Assembly (NCBI GenBank): GCA_025352905.1 | Contig: JANXRX010000010.1 | Coordinates: forward strand, 1-48,288 | Source of the DNA: Bacteroidota bacterium | GTDB lineage: Bacteria; Bacteroidota; Bacteroidia; Chitinophagales; Chitinophagaceae | Direction: 5' to 3' | DNA: 48,288 nt | Part shown: positions 25,572-34,222 of the stretch, in pieces | How positions within the stretch are numbered: position 1 is the first letter of the stretch | Layout of the letters: each line of letters opens with the position of its first letter | Notes under the pieces: generated by a model | What the model was told of the DNA's origin: nothing | The model's database searches: none | Seen by the model: the letters and a program-made list of their open reading frames with translations, nothing else | Made by a program: the position numbers and the translations under genes

Positions 25572-26915
25572 TTAAAGTTTTCCGATGGCTTTTAAGTAAT
25601 CCACCCTGGCAATAATGGCGCTGTACAACGCGCTGATATAATTGTTCTGCGCCGTGATCAGGTCTGTTTGCGCGGCATTGATCTCAATATTGGAACCCGT
25701 TCCTACCTCATACTTCTTCTTGGTTTGTTCATATACGGTTTCGGCCAACTGCATATTCTGTTTCTGGTAACTCATGGTGCTTTGGGCCGATTTGAAATTG
25801 AGTTTAGCCTGTTCTACTTCATTGTCGATCGAAAGTTTCAGGTTATCGATCTGGATCTCTGTTTGCTGGAGTTCCAGTTTAGACCGCTTCACCCTTGCAT
25901 TTTTGGCAAAGCCGCTGAAGATGGGCACATTCAGGTTAATACCGATATAGGAAGTAGTGAACCAATCGCCTGCTCCTAAAAAGTCAAATTGATTACGCTG
26001 TGCATTTTTATTATACACGCCATTCAGGTTAAGCGTAGGCAAATAACTCAATTTGTAACGCTTGATATTATACTCGTTGAGTCTTTTAACCAGTCCCAGG
26101 TATTCAAAATCTTTTCTGTCTGTGTATGAATAAGCCGTATCATTCGTGAAATCGGCCGCTATCTGTGCGTCGGAGATCTTATCTAATAAGACCAGCGTAT
26201 CTTTTACGGGCATACCCAGTAAGGTTTTCAGGCCGAGGTAGCCGATGGCGATATTATTCAGCGCCTTCTGTTTCTCAGTCTGCAGGTTGGTTACCTGTAC
26301 GCTCACTTTATCCACGTCTAATTTTTCTGCAAAACCGTTTTTGTAGATCTCGCGGGTATCGTGATCCAGTTTTTGTAAGCGGTCTATATTGGCATTCAGG
26401 ATCTCGATCTGTGTTTTACTTACCACGAGCTGGTAGTACACTTTATAGATATTGGTCTTGATAGCTTCTTCCGTTACCTCTGCATTCTTCGACTGCATGT
26501 CTATGGAAGTGGCCCTTGCCTGTAAGCCTATGAATACCTGCCCGTCGAACAGTACCTGCTGTAACTGCAGGCCCACCGTCGAATTATATTTTGTACCAAA
26601 CTTAACAGGGATATAGGTTCCCGGCGGAGCGCCGAAAATCTCACCCGGTATCAGCGAGGTCGGGATATCAATATAATCGGTGATACCCAGGGTGCCGCTA
26701 AAGCTGGGTAATGCGCCTGCAGTGATCTCGCGATTGGTTTCTTTCTGGATCTGTACCGCCAGTAAAGCATTTTTAACCTGCGCATTGTTCTGCCGGGCAT
26801 AGTCGACCGCCTGCTGAATGGTAAAATCATGCCGGGTTGTTTTCTGCGCTCCGGCCGCGCCTGCCATAGCCACCAAAAGCAGCAATAGCATTAGTCTTGG
26901 TCCTGTTTGGTTCAT
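25572..26915 (-). CDS. TolC-family outer membrane channel of the RND operon
   Basis: A 447-residue outer membrane factor that completes the tripartite pump. The first 23 residues are a signal peptide (leucine-rich core, AGAAGAQ cleavage region). Two outer-membrane-efflux repeats are seen as long helical blocks: AEVTEEAIKTNIYKVYYQLV (first) and ELQQTEIQIDNLKLSIDNEV (second). The second is followed by a strand segment and a GSNIEINAAQTDLITAQNNY helical tip signature. It overlaps the TetR-family gene by 4 bp (26912-26915), which indicates translational coupling with the regulator. Confidence 0.93.
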   Translation of the reverse strand: MNQTGPRLMLLLLLVAMAGAAGAQKTTRHDFTIQQAVDYARQNNAQVKNALLAVQIQKETNREITAGALPSFSGTLGITDYIDIPTSLIPGEIFGAPPGTYIPVKFGTKYNSTVGLQLQQVLFDGQVFIGLQARATSIDMQSKNAEVTEEAIKTNIYKVYYQLVVSKTQIEILNANIDRLQKLDHDTREIYKNGFAEKLDVDKVSVQVTNLQTEKQKALNNIAIGYLGLKTLLGMPVKDTLVLLDKISDAQIAADFTNDTAYSYTDRKDFEYLGLVKRLNEYNIKRYKLSYLPTLNLNGVYNKNAQRNQFDFLGAGDWFTTSYIGINLNVPIFSGFAKNARVKRSKLELQQTEIQIDNLKLSIDNEVEQAKLNFKSAQSTMSYQKQNMQLAETVYEQTKKKYEVGTGSNIEINAAQTDLITAQNNYISALYSAIIARVDYLKAIGKL

Positions 26916-27535
26916 ACAGTTATTGTTTTTAGTCTTTGTTGCTTGTATTTCTGAATCAGTTTCTGGCCTTTTACGGTAGCCAGGCCATATAAAAAATTAT
27001 CGGTTATTTCTGCTATCAATGTTTGTAAACTATGCTTACCCAATGGAAAAAAATCCGGGTTAAAGATCATGAACATGGAAGCCAGGCGGAACCGGGCAAT
27101 GATGTCTGACTGGATCTCATCCCTGTATAAATCTTCCTGTTTGCCCCAATCAAGGTTTTCACGGATGATGGCATAAAGAAATTTGTTCTTGTGGTCATTA
27201 TACTTTTTAAAAGCGGCAGGGTGGTACTTATCCAGGTCGAAGATCACCGCAGGATTCATTTTGCCAAGCATTTCCTGTACCATATCCATGGCGAGGAATA
27301 TTTCATGGATGGCATTCTCACTTTTCTGCTTATGTGTAACACATTCTGTGCGGTTAAGATCAATTTCAATTTCGATCACATCCTGTACCAGGGCATCCTT
27401 ATCAGCATAAAACTGGTAGATGGTCTTTTTGCTCATGCCGAGGTGGTTGGCGATCTCATCCATACTCACACTGCGAATGCCATACCGCATAAACAGTTCG
27501 TGCGCCTTATTAACTATTCTTTCCTGCTGTTCCAT
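26912..27535 (-). CDS. TetR/AcrR-family transcriptional regulator of the RND operon
   Basis: A 207-residue repressor. The N-terminal HTH spans about residues 10-50, with GIRSVSMDEIANHLGMSKKTIYQFYADKDAL matching the TetR signature. The rest is an all-helical ligand-binding domain without recognisable substrate features. It is the first gene of the operon and overlaps the TolC gene by 4 bp, so repressor and pump are coupled. A perfect 12-bp inverted repeat lies 27 bp upstream of its start codon, a strong candidate for its own operator. The 5' side of this operator is only 30 bp from the left end of the Tn7-like element. Confidence 0.92.
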   Translation of the reverse strand: MEQQERIVNKAHELFMRYGIRSVSMDEIANHLGMSKKTIYQFYADKDALVQDVIEIEIDLNRTECVTHKQKSENAIHEIFLAMDMVQEMLGKMNPAVIFDLDKYHPAAFKKYNDHKNKFLYAIIRENLDWGKQEDLYRDEIQSDIIARFRLASMFMIFNPDFFPLGKHSLQTLIAEITDNFLYGLATVKGQKLIQKYKQQRLKTITV

Positions 27536-27561
27536 AATCTTACTAAAAAGGAACGCAAAAC

Positions 27562-27595
27562 TATGGAAACTTTAAACGTGACCAAAGTTTCCATA
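27562..27595. promoter_or_regulatory. TetR-type operator candidate (12-bp perfect inverted repeat)
   Basis: TATGGAAACTTT (27562-27573) and AAAGTTTCCATA (27584-27595) are perfect reverse complements separated by 10 bp. The spacing and location, directly upstream of the first gene of the efflux operon, match autoregulated TetR-family operators. No other perfect repeat of this length lies between the regulator and the transposon end. Confidence 0.75.
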
Positions 27596-27620
27596 AGATT
27601 TTTTCTTTTTTTTTGTTGAA

Positions 27621-27625
27621 CGGTT
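27621..27625. repeat. Target-site duplication CGGTT, left copy
   Basis: CGGTT immediately precedes the terminal TGT of the left end and occurs again directly after the terminal ACA of the right end at 43182-43186. Five base pairs is the duplication length expected from Tn7-type transposition. Confidence 0.9.
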
Positions 27626-27643
27626 TGTCAAATACAGAATACG
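27626..27643 (+). repeat. Left terminal inverted repeat of the Tn7-like element
   Basis: TGTCAAATACAGAATACG is the exact reverse complement of 43164-43181. Beyond the 18 identical bases a looser match continues (TTGAGA versus ATGCGA). TGATGAGAAT recurs at 27662-27671 here and, inverted, at 43111-43120 near the other end. These are plausible TnsB binding repeats. Confidence 0.92.
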
Positions 27644-27801
27644 TTGAGAATGTACAATTCTTGATGAGAATGGTGGACGAACGGTTCTGAATGTTATTTT
27701 AACTGTGTAAAAGCAAACACATACAACTATATTGTAATATTAGCAAGTGCGACTGGGAAATTCTGATCATATTAGTTTATTAACCGGTAATGTCAACTTA
27801 A

Positions 27802-28327
27802 ATCCGGCCAACAAAAGAGTACCCGCTGCGATTCCCTCTTGTGTTTGAAACAGGCGGCAGGCTTCCGGTTAATATAGATTGGCACGTTTTTGAATCAGAT
27901 GGACATTGTTGTATTAAGACTATACCCGAAGAAGTATTGATTTGTAAAGGAGGCATTACATTAGATAAATTTATAGCTGATGAAATTTCACCATATTTTT
28001 CCAACCAATCTTTTTCGCCAGGAAAACGGATTTTACCTGCATGAGCGATCGCACGGTATTAAGGGAACATTTGAGTTTTTAAAAGTAGCTATGCTTACGG
28101 ATGATCTATTACAGGTTTGTGAATTTCTTTCTGTAATTATTATTCAAAAAGAACCAGGTAGAACACATCAATGTTTTTGTGGAAAAAAAATAAAATATCG
28201 CAAATGTCACAGGACAACTTTTAGAACATTATCATTACTTGGTCTACCATACCTGAAATTTCTGCAAAAGCAGATTCGAAACTCGGCTGAGTATATGATC
28301 CTATCAATAAGCGCCAATGTTAATTAG
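27802..28327 (+). pseudogene. Relic of an E2-like/SEC-C domain protein, frameshifted and 5' truncated
   Basis: Frame 1 (27802-28044) encodes a segment with FETGGRLPVNIDWHVFESDG and a CC pair, followed by ISPYFSNQSF. Frame 2 then continues with RQENGFYLHERSHGIKG and ends in a SEC-C zinc motif (C-F-C-x8-C-H in HQCFCGKKIKYRKCHR). Removing one T from the TTTTT run at 28011-28015 joins the two frames without any gap in sense. The join resembles Bacteroidota proteins with a ubiquitin-conjugating-E2-like fold plus C-terminal SEC-C. No start codon precedes the conserved part in frame, so the N-terminus is lost. The E2 assignment is from memory and less certain than the SEC-C motif. Confidence 0.6.
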
Positions 28328-28357
28328 ATAGCCCAATTCCAAACTTTTACCCAAATT

Positions 28358-30946
28358 CTAATACGTTATTGTAATACCCGCACCAACTCCCATATCACTA
28401 TCAAAATGCGTTGAGACAGAAAAATATTTGGTAAGGATGTATCTTAATCCTGCTGCATATTCCTTATCTGTATTGATCATCCAGTTAAATCGCATTCTTG
28501 GCGAAACAGGTACGTCCTCGCGGCTTAGTTGAAACCGAAATTTGCCATCACCATCAATACGTGCATCTGCGGTCACCAACATAGGTAATGTATAAGCAAT
28601 ACCCGCCACAACCGTTTTACGGTCATTCTTGTTACTTTTTTGACCAAACCAGTTTTTTTCTTCACTGCCAAAAATATTCTTTGGCCCGCCCTCCATTTTA
28701 AAATGATAATCGAATCCTACATAGGGAAACCACCATTGCATTCGCCCTAAGTAGCGGCCAATGTTTGTTTCGCTTTCGTAACCATGCATATCGTGGTACC
28801 CAAGGTGCCACATCGTACTTGCTTTCCATCGGGTTTGCGCAAGCATAAATTCTCCGTCTGAGCCATTACTTTCAATGCCAATTCTTCCCATGGGGTGAAA
28901 TTTCCTGTCATCCGAATTAAGACCACGTTTTGCTACTTTGAGATTGGGTAACTCAGGGTTTGCCTGAGAGTTTTCATAACTGAAAACCCGGCCCATGCCA
29001 CTCATCATGTGATAAAGTATATGACAATGGAAAAACCAGTCACCACCTGGCTCATTCGCAGCGAATTCAAGGGTATCTCTCTCCATAGGCATAATATCAA
29101 TGATGTTCTTTAATGGTGCATAGTCACCCTGGCCGTTAATTACACGAAAATCGTGGCCATGAAGGTGCATAGGGTGACGCATCATGCTATTGTTATAAAG
29201 GACGATCCTTACGTTTTCTCCTTTCTTTATCAGGATTTTGTCTGTTTCTGAAACAACCTTGTTATCCAGGCTCCAGACATAACGATTCATATTTCCAGTA
29301 AGATCAAACTTCAGTTCCTTCCATGTCCCGGCTGGAAGGATACTTTTTTCTGGTGACCGTAGCATATTATAATTTAAGGTAACAATGTCGGTGGAGCTAT
29401 TACCCATGTTCATACCTCCCATTCCCGCGTTTCCATTAGTCATTTTGATTCCCATATTATTCATCGTCATTTTATCCCTCGCGTTAATTGTGTCTTGCGG
29501 GTGCTCAGGACCGGTGATTTCAGGATACATAACTGTGTTCATGTCCATGATCTGGTTACGCATTGTCATGCCTTCCATTTCAATCATGTTACCCTTCATA
29601 TCCATCATGCTATTCATCATTTTCATACCTTCAAAATATTTAAGCCTTGGCATTTTGCCTGCTGACACTTTCTCTCCTGCGCCTAACCAAAGTGAAGCTG
29701 ATTTGGTACGGTCTTCCGGCGTTACCAAAAATTCATAGCTCTTATTTTCAGGAATGGTAACAATTACGTCATAAGTTTCAGAAACAGCGATGATTAAACG
29801 GTCAACCTCTACCGGAACAATATCATTACCATCGCTTGCAACAACTGTGATCTTACCGCCTGCATATTTGAGCCAGAAATAATCTGATGCACCGCCGTTG
29901 GCTATTCTTAAGCGTACTTTGTCACCAGCTTTAAATTGTGTTTGCTCACTCTGATTTTTTCCATTAATTAGGAAGTTATCATAATACACATCGCTTACAT
30001 CCATGGCCGTCATTCGCTTCCATTCATTCATGAGCTTGGTTTTTAACTGCCCGGCCTTGATTGCCTCGCTATAGCTCTGCGTACTTCCCTTTTGGATCGC
30101 AAACCAATCCGTTGCGCTATGGAGGCTCCTGTGTACTTCTTCGGGATTCATGTCGATCCACTCACTTAATAGAACAGGGATGGTAGGAATATCCAGTTCC
30201 TTTCGTTTATTCATTACAAACATTCCATACATACCAATTTGCTCCTGTAGTTTGCTATGGCTATGGTACCAATGCGTGCCATGCTGCACAATAGGAAAGC
30301 GATATACATACAGTGAATGTGGTTTGATGGGCATTTGTGTTAAAAAAGGCACACCGTCCATTTTGTTTGGCAAAAAAAGGCCATGCCAATGCAGCGATGT
30401 TTCTTCGTTCAGTTCGTTATGTACATAAATTTCTGCCGTATCTCCTTCAGTAAAGGTTAATGTAGGCATAGGAATTTGTCCATTTACCGCAATTGCACGT
30501 TTAGCTTTTTTACCAAACGTAACGGTTGTATCAGTGATATAAAGGTCATAATGAACAGTATGAGGAGGCGTAATATTTGTCCGTGTTTTAATAGGATCAA
30601 GAACTGCTTTATGCATTTCCATATCCTTCATGACATCCATTTTCATCCCACCCATCTCACCCATTTCCATTTTCATGGATTTTATCGTGTCTGCGGATGC
30701 TTTATTTTTCTTTGGGATAGCTGAATTAACCGGCTTTTTAGGCACCTCCTTTACCATTTTCATACCGCATTTAGGACAATTGCCCTGTTTAGACGAATGG
30801 ATCTCCGGGTGCATTGGGCAGGTATAAGTTACAGGCTGTACGGGTTGTTTCGTTTCTTTTTTACCCATATCCATGCCTTTCATATCCTGCGCCTGTATAA
30901 ATGCACAAATGCCGAGAATTGCTATGCTAATAATAATTTTTTTCAT
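28358..30946 (-). CDS. Fused CopA-CopB: multicopper oxidase with N-terminal heavy-metal-binding domain and C-terminal CopB-like barrel
   Basis: An 862-residue exported copper-detoxifying oxidase. A signal peptide (1-19) is followed by a YTCPMHP...CPKCGM heavy-metal-binding domain at residues 41-65 and a Met/His-rich linker. Three cupredoxin domains follow, with copper ligands HWHGL (186-190), HWYHSH (225-230), HPMHLHGHDF (591-600) and HCHILYH (640-646). A Met-rich insertion (MKMMNSMMDMKG...) at about 430-500 is typical of CopA Cu(I)-binding loops. After about residue 665 the sequence switches to a CopB-like outer membrane strand-rich domain ending in GAGITITY. CopA and CopB are normally separate proteins. 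It would oxidise Cu(I) in the periplasm and is the last gene of the copper cluster. Confidence 0.9.
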   Translation of the reverse strand: MKKIIISIAILGICAFIQAQDMKGMDMGKKETKQPVQPVTYTCPMHPEIHSSKQGNCPKCGMKMVKEVPKKPVNSAIPKKNKASADTIKSMKMEMGEMGGMKMDVMKDMEMHKAVLDPIKTRTNITPPHTVHYDLYITDTTVTFGKKAKRAIAVNGQIPMPTLTFTEGDTAEIYVHNELNEETSLHWHGLFLPNKMDGVPFLTQMPIKPHSLYVYRFPIVQHGTHWYHSHSKLQEQIGMYGMFVMNKRKELDIPTIPVLLSEWIDMNPEEVHRSLHSATDWFAIQKGSTQSYSEAIKAGQLKTKLMNEWKRMTAMDVSDVYYDNFLINGKNQSEQTQFKAGDKVRLRIANGGASDYFWLKYAGGKITVVASDGNDIVPVEVDRLIIAVSETYDVIVTIPENKSYEFLVTPEDRTKSASLWLGAGEKVSAGKMPRLKYFEGMKMMNSMMDMKGNMIEMEGMTMRNQIMDMNTVMYPEITGPEHPQDTINARDKMTMNNMGIKMTNGNAGMGGMNMGNSSTDIVTLNYNMLRSPEKSILPAGTWKELKFDLTGNMNRYVWSLDNKVVSETDKILIKKGENVRIVLYNNSMMRHPMHLHGHDFRVINGQGDYAPLKNIIDIMPMERDTLEFAANEPGGDWFFHCHILYHMMSGMGRVFSYENSQANPELPNLKVAKRGLNSDDRKFHPMGRIGIESNGSDGEFMLAQTRWKASTMWHLGYHDMHGYESETNIGRYLGRMQWWFPYVGFDYHFKMEGGPKNIFGSEEKNWFGQKSNKNDRKTVVAGIAYTLPMLVTADARIDGDGKFRFQLSREDVPVSPRMRFNWMINTDKEYAAGLRYILTKYFSVSTHFDSDMGVGAGITITY

Positions 30947-30955
30947 GATTTTTAT

Positions 30956-33076
30956 TTACTTCTTAACTGATAACATACTTGCATTAATCGCAACTACAAT
31001 TGTACTCACTGTCATTAACACTGCTCCTGCCGCCGGACTTAATAAGATTCCTTGTTTATATAAAACGCCTGCTGCCAGAGGTAGAGCAATAACATTGTAT
31101 CCGGTTGCCCAGATCAAGTTTTGTATCATCTTCCGGTAAGTGGCTTTGCCAAATAAAATAAGACTTACAATGTCTTTCGGATTGCTGTTTACTAAAACAA
31201 TACCTGCTGTTTCCGCCGCTATATCACTTCCGCTACCAACAGCGATACCAACATTTGCGATGGCGAGTGCCGGCGCATCATTAACGCCATCACCTGTCAT
31301 GGCCACAAATTCTCCCTGGCTTTGTAACTCCTTTATTTTCTCAAGTTTTTGGTGAGGTAATACTTCAGCAATAAAACTTTCCATACCTAATGCCTCACTG
31401 ACGCTTTTTGCTACTTTGTTATTATCACCTGTCAATAAAATTGATTTGATATTGTTTTCTTTCAGGGTTTTGATAGCATCCGCTGATTCAGGTCTAATTT
31501 CATCAGACAAAGAGATATAACCTGCCAGTAGATTGTTGATAACAACAAATACAACGGTTTCTGTGTCATTTGGAGTAAAGCCGTCAGGAATGGCTATGCC
31601 ACTTTCTTTTAAATAGCCCGGACTAACTACCAGTACTTTTTTGCTATCAAATGTTGCTTCAACTCCTTTCCCCGTAATAGCATTGAAATTTGTTATCTCT
31701 GGTATTGTTATTGATAAATCTTTTGCTTTCTGCAAAATTCCTGTCGCTATAGGGTGTTCCGACTTTTGCTCCAGGGCTGATAATATCCGGATAAGTTCAT
31801 TTTCAGTTACCTCTTTTTGAAGTGATACAATTTTTGACACTTGAAATTTTCCTACTGTTAGCGTACCTGTTTTATCAAATACGACCGTGGTTATTTTTCT
31901 TGCATTTTCAAAAGCTGTCCTGTTCTTGATCAGCAAACCGTTCTTTGCTGAGAGTGCCGTTGATTTGGCAACCACCAGTGGCACCGCTAATCCTAAAGCA
32001 TGAGGGCAACAGATTACAATTACAGTAACCATTCTTTCCATCGCAAAAGCTAAGGGCTGTCCTGATAAATACCAATATAGAAATGTAGCGATACCGGATA
32101 CCAATGCGATAATGGTTAGCCATTTTGCCGCAGTATCCGCCAGCAATTGTGTATTTGATTTTGATTTTTGTGCCTCATCTACCAGCTTTATAACCTGAGA
32201 GAGATAGGAATCTTTGGCAGAATGGGTCACCGTAACTTTTATCGACCCATTACCATTGATTGCTCCTGCGATTACTTTCTCCCCTTTGCCTTTTTTAACC
32301 GGCTTTGATTCGCCGGTAAGCATGGATTCGTTCAAATAACTTTCACCCTCAAGTATTATTCCGTCCGCTGCTACTTTCTCTCCTGGCTTTACAAGAATTA
32401 TATCGTTTTCTTTTAGCGTATCCGTTTTTACATCATGTATCATACCTGGCATTACCATATGCGCATCTGAGGGCATTAATTGCACTAACAATTCTAGTTC
32501 TTTTGATGCCCCGGCTACAGATCTCATTTCTATCCAATGTCCTAAAAGCATAATGAGGATCAGGGTTGTCAGTTCCCAAAAGAAATCCATCCCTTGTAAT
32601 CCGAATACGATCGCTACACTATAAATGTAAGCCACTGTGATAGCGAATCCGATCAAGAACATCATACCTGGATTCTTTGCCTTTACTTCATCCACCAACC
32701 CTTTTAAGAACGGCCAGCCGCCATAAATAAATACGATTGATGACAATGCAAATAATATATAGGCCGCCCCCGGAAACTCCCAATCCACGCCCATGAATTG
32801 TTGTATCATAGGTGATAATAGCATAATGGGAATTGTAAGAACAAGCACAACATAAAATCGCTTTTTAAAATCAGCAATCATCATCGCATGGTGGTTATGT
32901 CCAGAATGTCCCATAGTGGGGTTACTACTATGTTGATGTCCTGAATCTGGCGGGTTTTGATTTTTGCTTTGCAACACCAAGATCATGCCGCAAATAGGGC
33001 ATATACCTGGTTTATCCTGGACTACCTGCGGATGCATAGTGCAGGTATATTTTTCTGGATGTTGGTGTTCCATCAT
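30956..33076 (-). CDS. copB: Copper-exporting P1B-type ATPase, CopB/CPH type
   Basis: A 706-residue inner-membrane heavy-metal ATPase. Residues 10-34 are a YTCTMHPQ...CPICGM metal-binding domain instead of an HMA domain, followed by a His-rich linker (HSGHNHHAMM). The transmembrane metal site is CPH (357-359) in VICCPHALGLAVPL, the hallmark of the P1B-3 subgroup for Cu(II)/Cu(I)/Ag(I). The phosphorylated Asp is Asp401 in FDKTGTLT. The TGES, SEHPIATGI and TGDGVNDAPAL motifs are all present, so the enzyme should be active. It lies 9 bp upstream of the fused oxidase gene. The symbol reflects ATPase subtype, not the outer-membrane CopB. Confidence 0.95.
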   Translation of the reverse strand: MMEHQHPEKYTCTMHPQVVQDKPGICPICGMILVLQSKNQNPPDSGHQHSSNPTMGHSGHNHHAMMIADFKKRFYVVLVLTIPIMLLSPMIQQFMGVDWEFPGAAYILFALSSIVFIYGGWPFLKGLVDEVKAKNPGMMFLIGFAITVAYIYSVAIVFGLQGMDFFWELTTLILIMLLGHWIEMRSVAGASKELELLVQLMPSDAHMVMPGMIHDVKTDTLKENDIILVKPGEKVAADGIILEGESYLNESMLTGESKPVKKGKGEKVIAGAINGNGSIKVTVTHSAKDSYLSQVIKLVDEAQKSKSNTQLLADTAAKWLTIIALVSGIATFLYWYLSGQPLAFAMERMVTVIVICCPHALGLAVPLVVAKSTALSAKNGLLIKNRTAFENARKITTVVFDKTGTLTVGKFQVSKIVSLQKEVTENELIRILSALEQKSEHPIATGILQKAKDLSITIPEITNFNAITGKGVEATFDSKKVLVVSPGYLKESGIAIPDGFTPNDTETVVFVVINNLLAGYISLSDEIRPESADAIKTLKENNIKSILLTGDNNKVAKSVSEALGMESFIAEVLPHQKLEKIKELQSQGEFVAMTGDGVNDAPALAIANVGIAVGSGSDIAAETAGIVLVNSNPKDIVSLILFGKATYRKMIQNLIWATGYNVIALPLAAGVLYKQGILLSPAAGAVLMTVSTIVVAINASMLSVKK

Positions 33077-33083
33077 TTTTATT

Positions 33084-33158
33084 TTATTTACAGCAATCCT
33101 TTTTACGTATAAAAATTGCTTTGATGAGTTTTATCAATGTTTCAATAATCTTTTTCAT
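33084..33158 (-). CDS. 24-residue Cys-Cys microprotein in the copper cluster
   Basis: A small open frame on the minus strand, from ATG at 33158 to TAA at 33084, encodes 24 residues: an N-terminal MKK, a hydrophobic/basic helix (IIETLIKLIKAIFIRKK), then DCCK at the end. It lies between the stop of the haem-binding-domain gene (7 bp upstream) and the start of the copper ATPase (8 bp downstream), in the same direction. The compact fit in the operon, the amphipathic or membrane-like helix and the terminal Cys pair suggest a real metal-related peptide. No family is known to me. Chance occurrence is possible for so short a frame. Confidence 0.5.
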   Translation of the reverse strand: MKKIIETLIKLIKAIFIRKKDCCK

Positions 33159-33164
33159 GCAGAA

Positions 33165-33629
33165 TTAATTCTTCATTTCCAAACTATCCTTGATTGTTGT
33201 CGCCCACTTTATGATCAAATCGTTACCCGCTTTTGAAAGCCTTGCATCTTTGTGTATCCATTTATAAGAAGTTAGCGGCATACTACCGTCACTCACCTGG
33301 CTAGCTATGGATTTCAGTTTGCTTTTTTGCCTTCTTGCTGAATAAGAACTAAACTCGCTAAAATTGAGTTGTTCCTTGCCACTGCGTATATGATCATTCA
33401 GCATCCAGCCTATAGGCTGTACATAGGCATACCATGGATAATTTGTGTTATTACTATGACAATCATAACAGGCTGTTTTTAGCAAAGTATCGATCCGGTC
33501 AAAAACCTTGCTTCTTTTGGAAATATCCATAGCCTCAACCTGCCCGCTTTTGTTACGGGCAGGTTGTATAAACTGGATAGCAATGAATGCAACCAAGAGC
33601 AGCAATAATATTTTTTTAGACCAGCTCAT
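33165..33629 (-). CDS. Haem-binding domain protein (single CxxCH, membrane-anchored)
   Basis: A 154-residue protein of the Bacteroidota haem-binding domain family. One N-terminal membrane helix or uncleaved signal (about residues 5-22, KKILLLLLVAFIAIQFI) is followed by a periplasmic domain. Its c-type haem motif is CYDCH in TACYDCHSNNTNYPWYAYVQPIGWML, including the conserved N-x-YPWYA context of this family. The remainder is helical, with a KSIASQVSDGSMPLTSYKWIHKDARLS segment. It is one base away from the upstream DUF3347 gene, hence the same operon. It probably serves electron transfer coupled to periplasmic copper redox chemistry, an inference from context. Confidence 0.88.
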   Translation of the reverse strand: MSWSKKILLLLLVAFIAIQFIQPARNKSGQVEAMDISKRSKVFDRIDTLLKTACYDCHSNNTNYPWYAYVQPIGWMLNDHIRSGKEQLNFSEFSSYSARRQKSKLKSIASQVSDGSMPLTSYKWIHKDARLSKAGNDLIIKWATTIKDSLEMKN

Positions 33630-33630
33630 G

Positions 33631-34185
33631 TTATTTGATTTCTTCTTTCACCTTGCCACAGGTTGGCATCTTTTTCCCGAGATAAGGGTTTTTGATTTGT
33701 TTTGTTTCACTCATCCATGTTGCTCCTTTACCATCATTGTACACTGGGCAATAGTCCTTATAAAGCACTTGCTGAGCAGGAAAGATCTTTACGAGGTCAT
33801 AGAGATCTTTACTTAAGGTTTCAAAATGCTCTCGTTGATGAGCGATCTTATCCGCGTTCATGCCGATATGTTCCGCATGTTCTTTTGCATCACTAACAAT
33901 ATCGTTATAGGTTTTCTTTTGCACGGTAGTAAGAGAGGACTGGTCGAAGATAGCAAATGCATCAGCTAGTGCCTTGCCTCCGTTTGCAGCTTCTTTTCCA
34001 TTATCTTGTGCAAGGGCATTTTTAATATGGAGGTAATGGTCTATGACTGCCTTTATGCCTGAATTACTTGTGTTTGCTGCTATTGCTTCAGTATGACTGG
34101 TAGTGTCCTTACTATTTTCTGTGGTATTGTTAGTGCAAGCTCCAAATGAAATGGAAGCAAATGCAATGATGAATATATTTTTCAT
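33631..34185 (-). CDS. DUF3347 lipoprotein (copy 1)
   Basis: A 184-residue lipoprotein with lipobox FGAC (Cys17), then a Thr/Asn-rich linker and a DUF3347 domain from about residue 45. Key elements are IDHYLHIKNALAQDNGKEA, an AEHIGMNADKIAHQREHFETLS helix and the C-terminal CPVYNDGKGATWMSETKQIKNPYLGKKMPTCGKV, which holds the conserved Cys pair and the W-x-S-x-x-x-x-I-x-NPY-x-G motif. DUF3347 proteins are frequent companions of copper-resistance and CusB-type genes in Bacteroidota, and a periplasmic copper-binding or sensing role is likely but unproven. Its paralogue lies immediately upstream. Confidence 0.88.
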   Translation of the reverse strand: MKNIFIIAFASISFGACTNNTTENSKDTTSHTEAIAANTSNSGIKAVIDHYLHIKNALAQDNGKEAANGGKALADAFAIFDQSSLTTVQKKTYNDIVSDAKEHAEHIGMNADKIAHQREHFETLSKDLYDLVKIFPAQQVLYKDYCPVYNDGKGATWMSETKQIKNPYLGKKMPTCGKVKEEIK

Positions 34186-34222
34186 ATACTGTTTACATTA
34201 ACGGATAAGGAATAAATATTTT

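Noticed and set aside
27798..28004. Minus-strand frame of 68 codons in the left part of the transposon
   Set aside because: It is antisense to the E2-like/SEC-C relic, which has clear family-type motifs.
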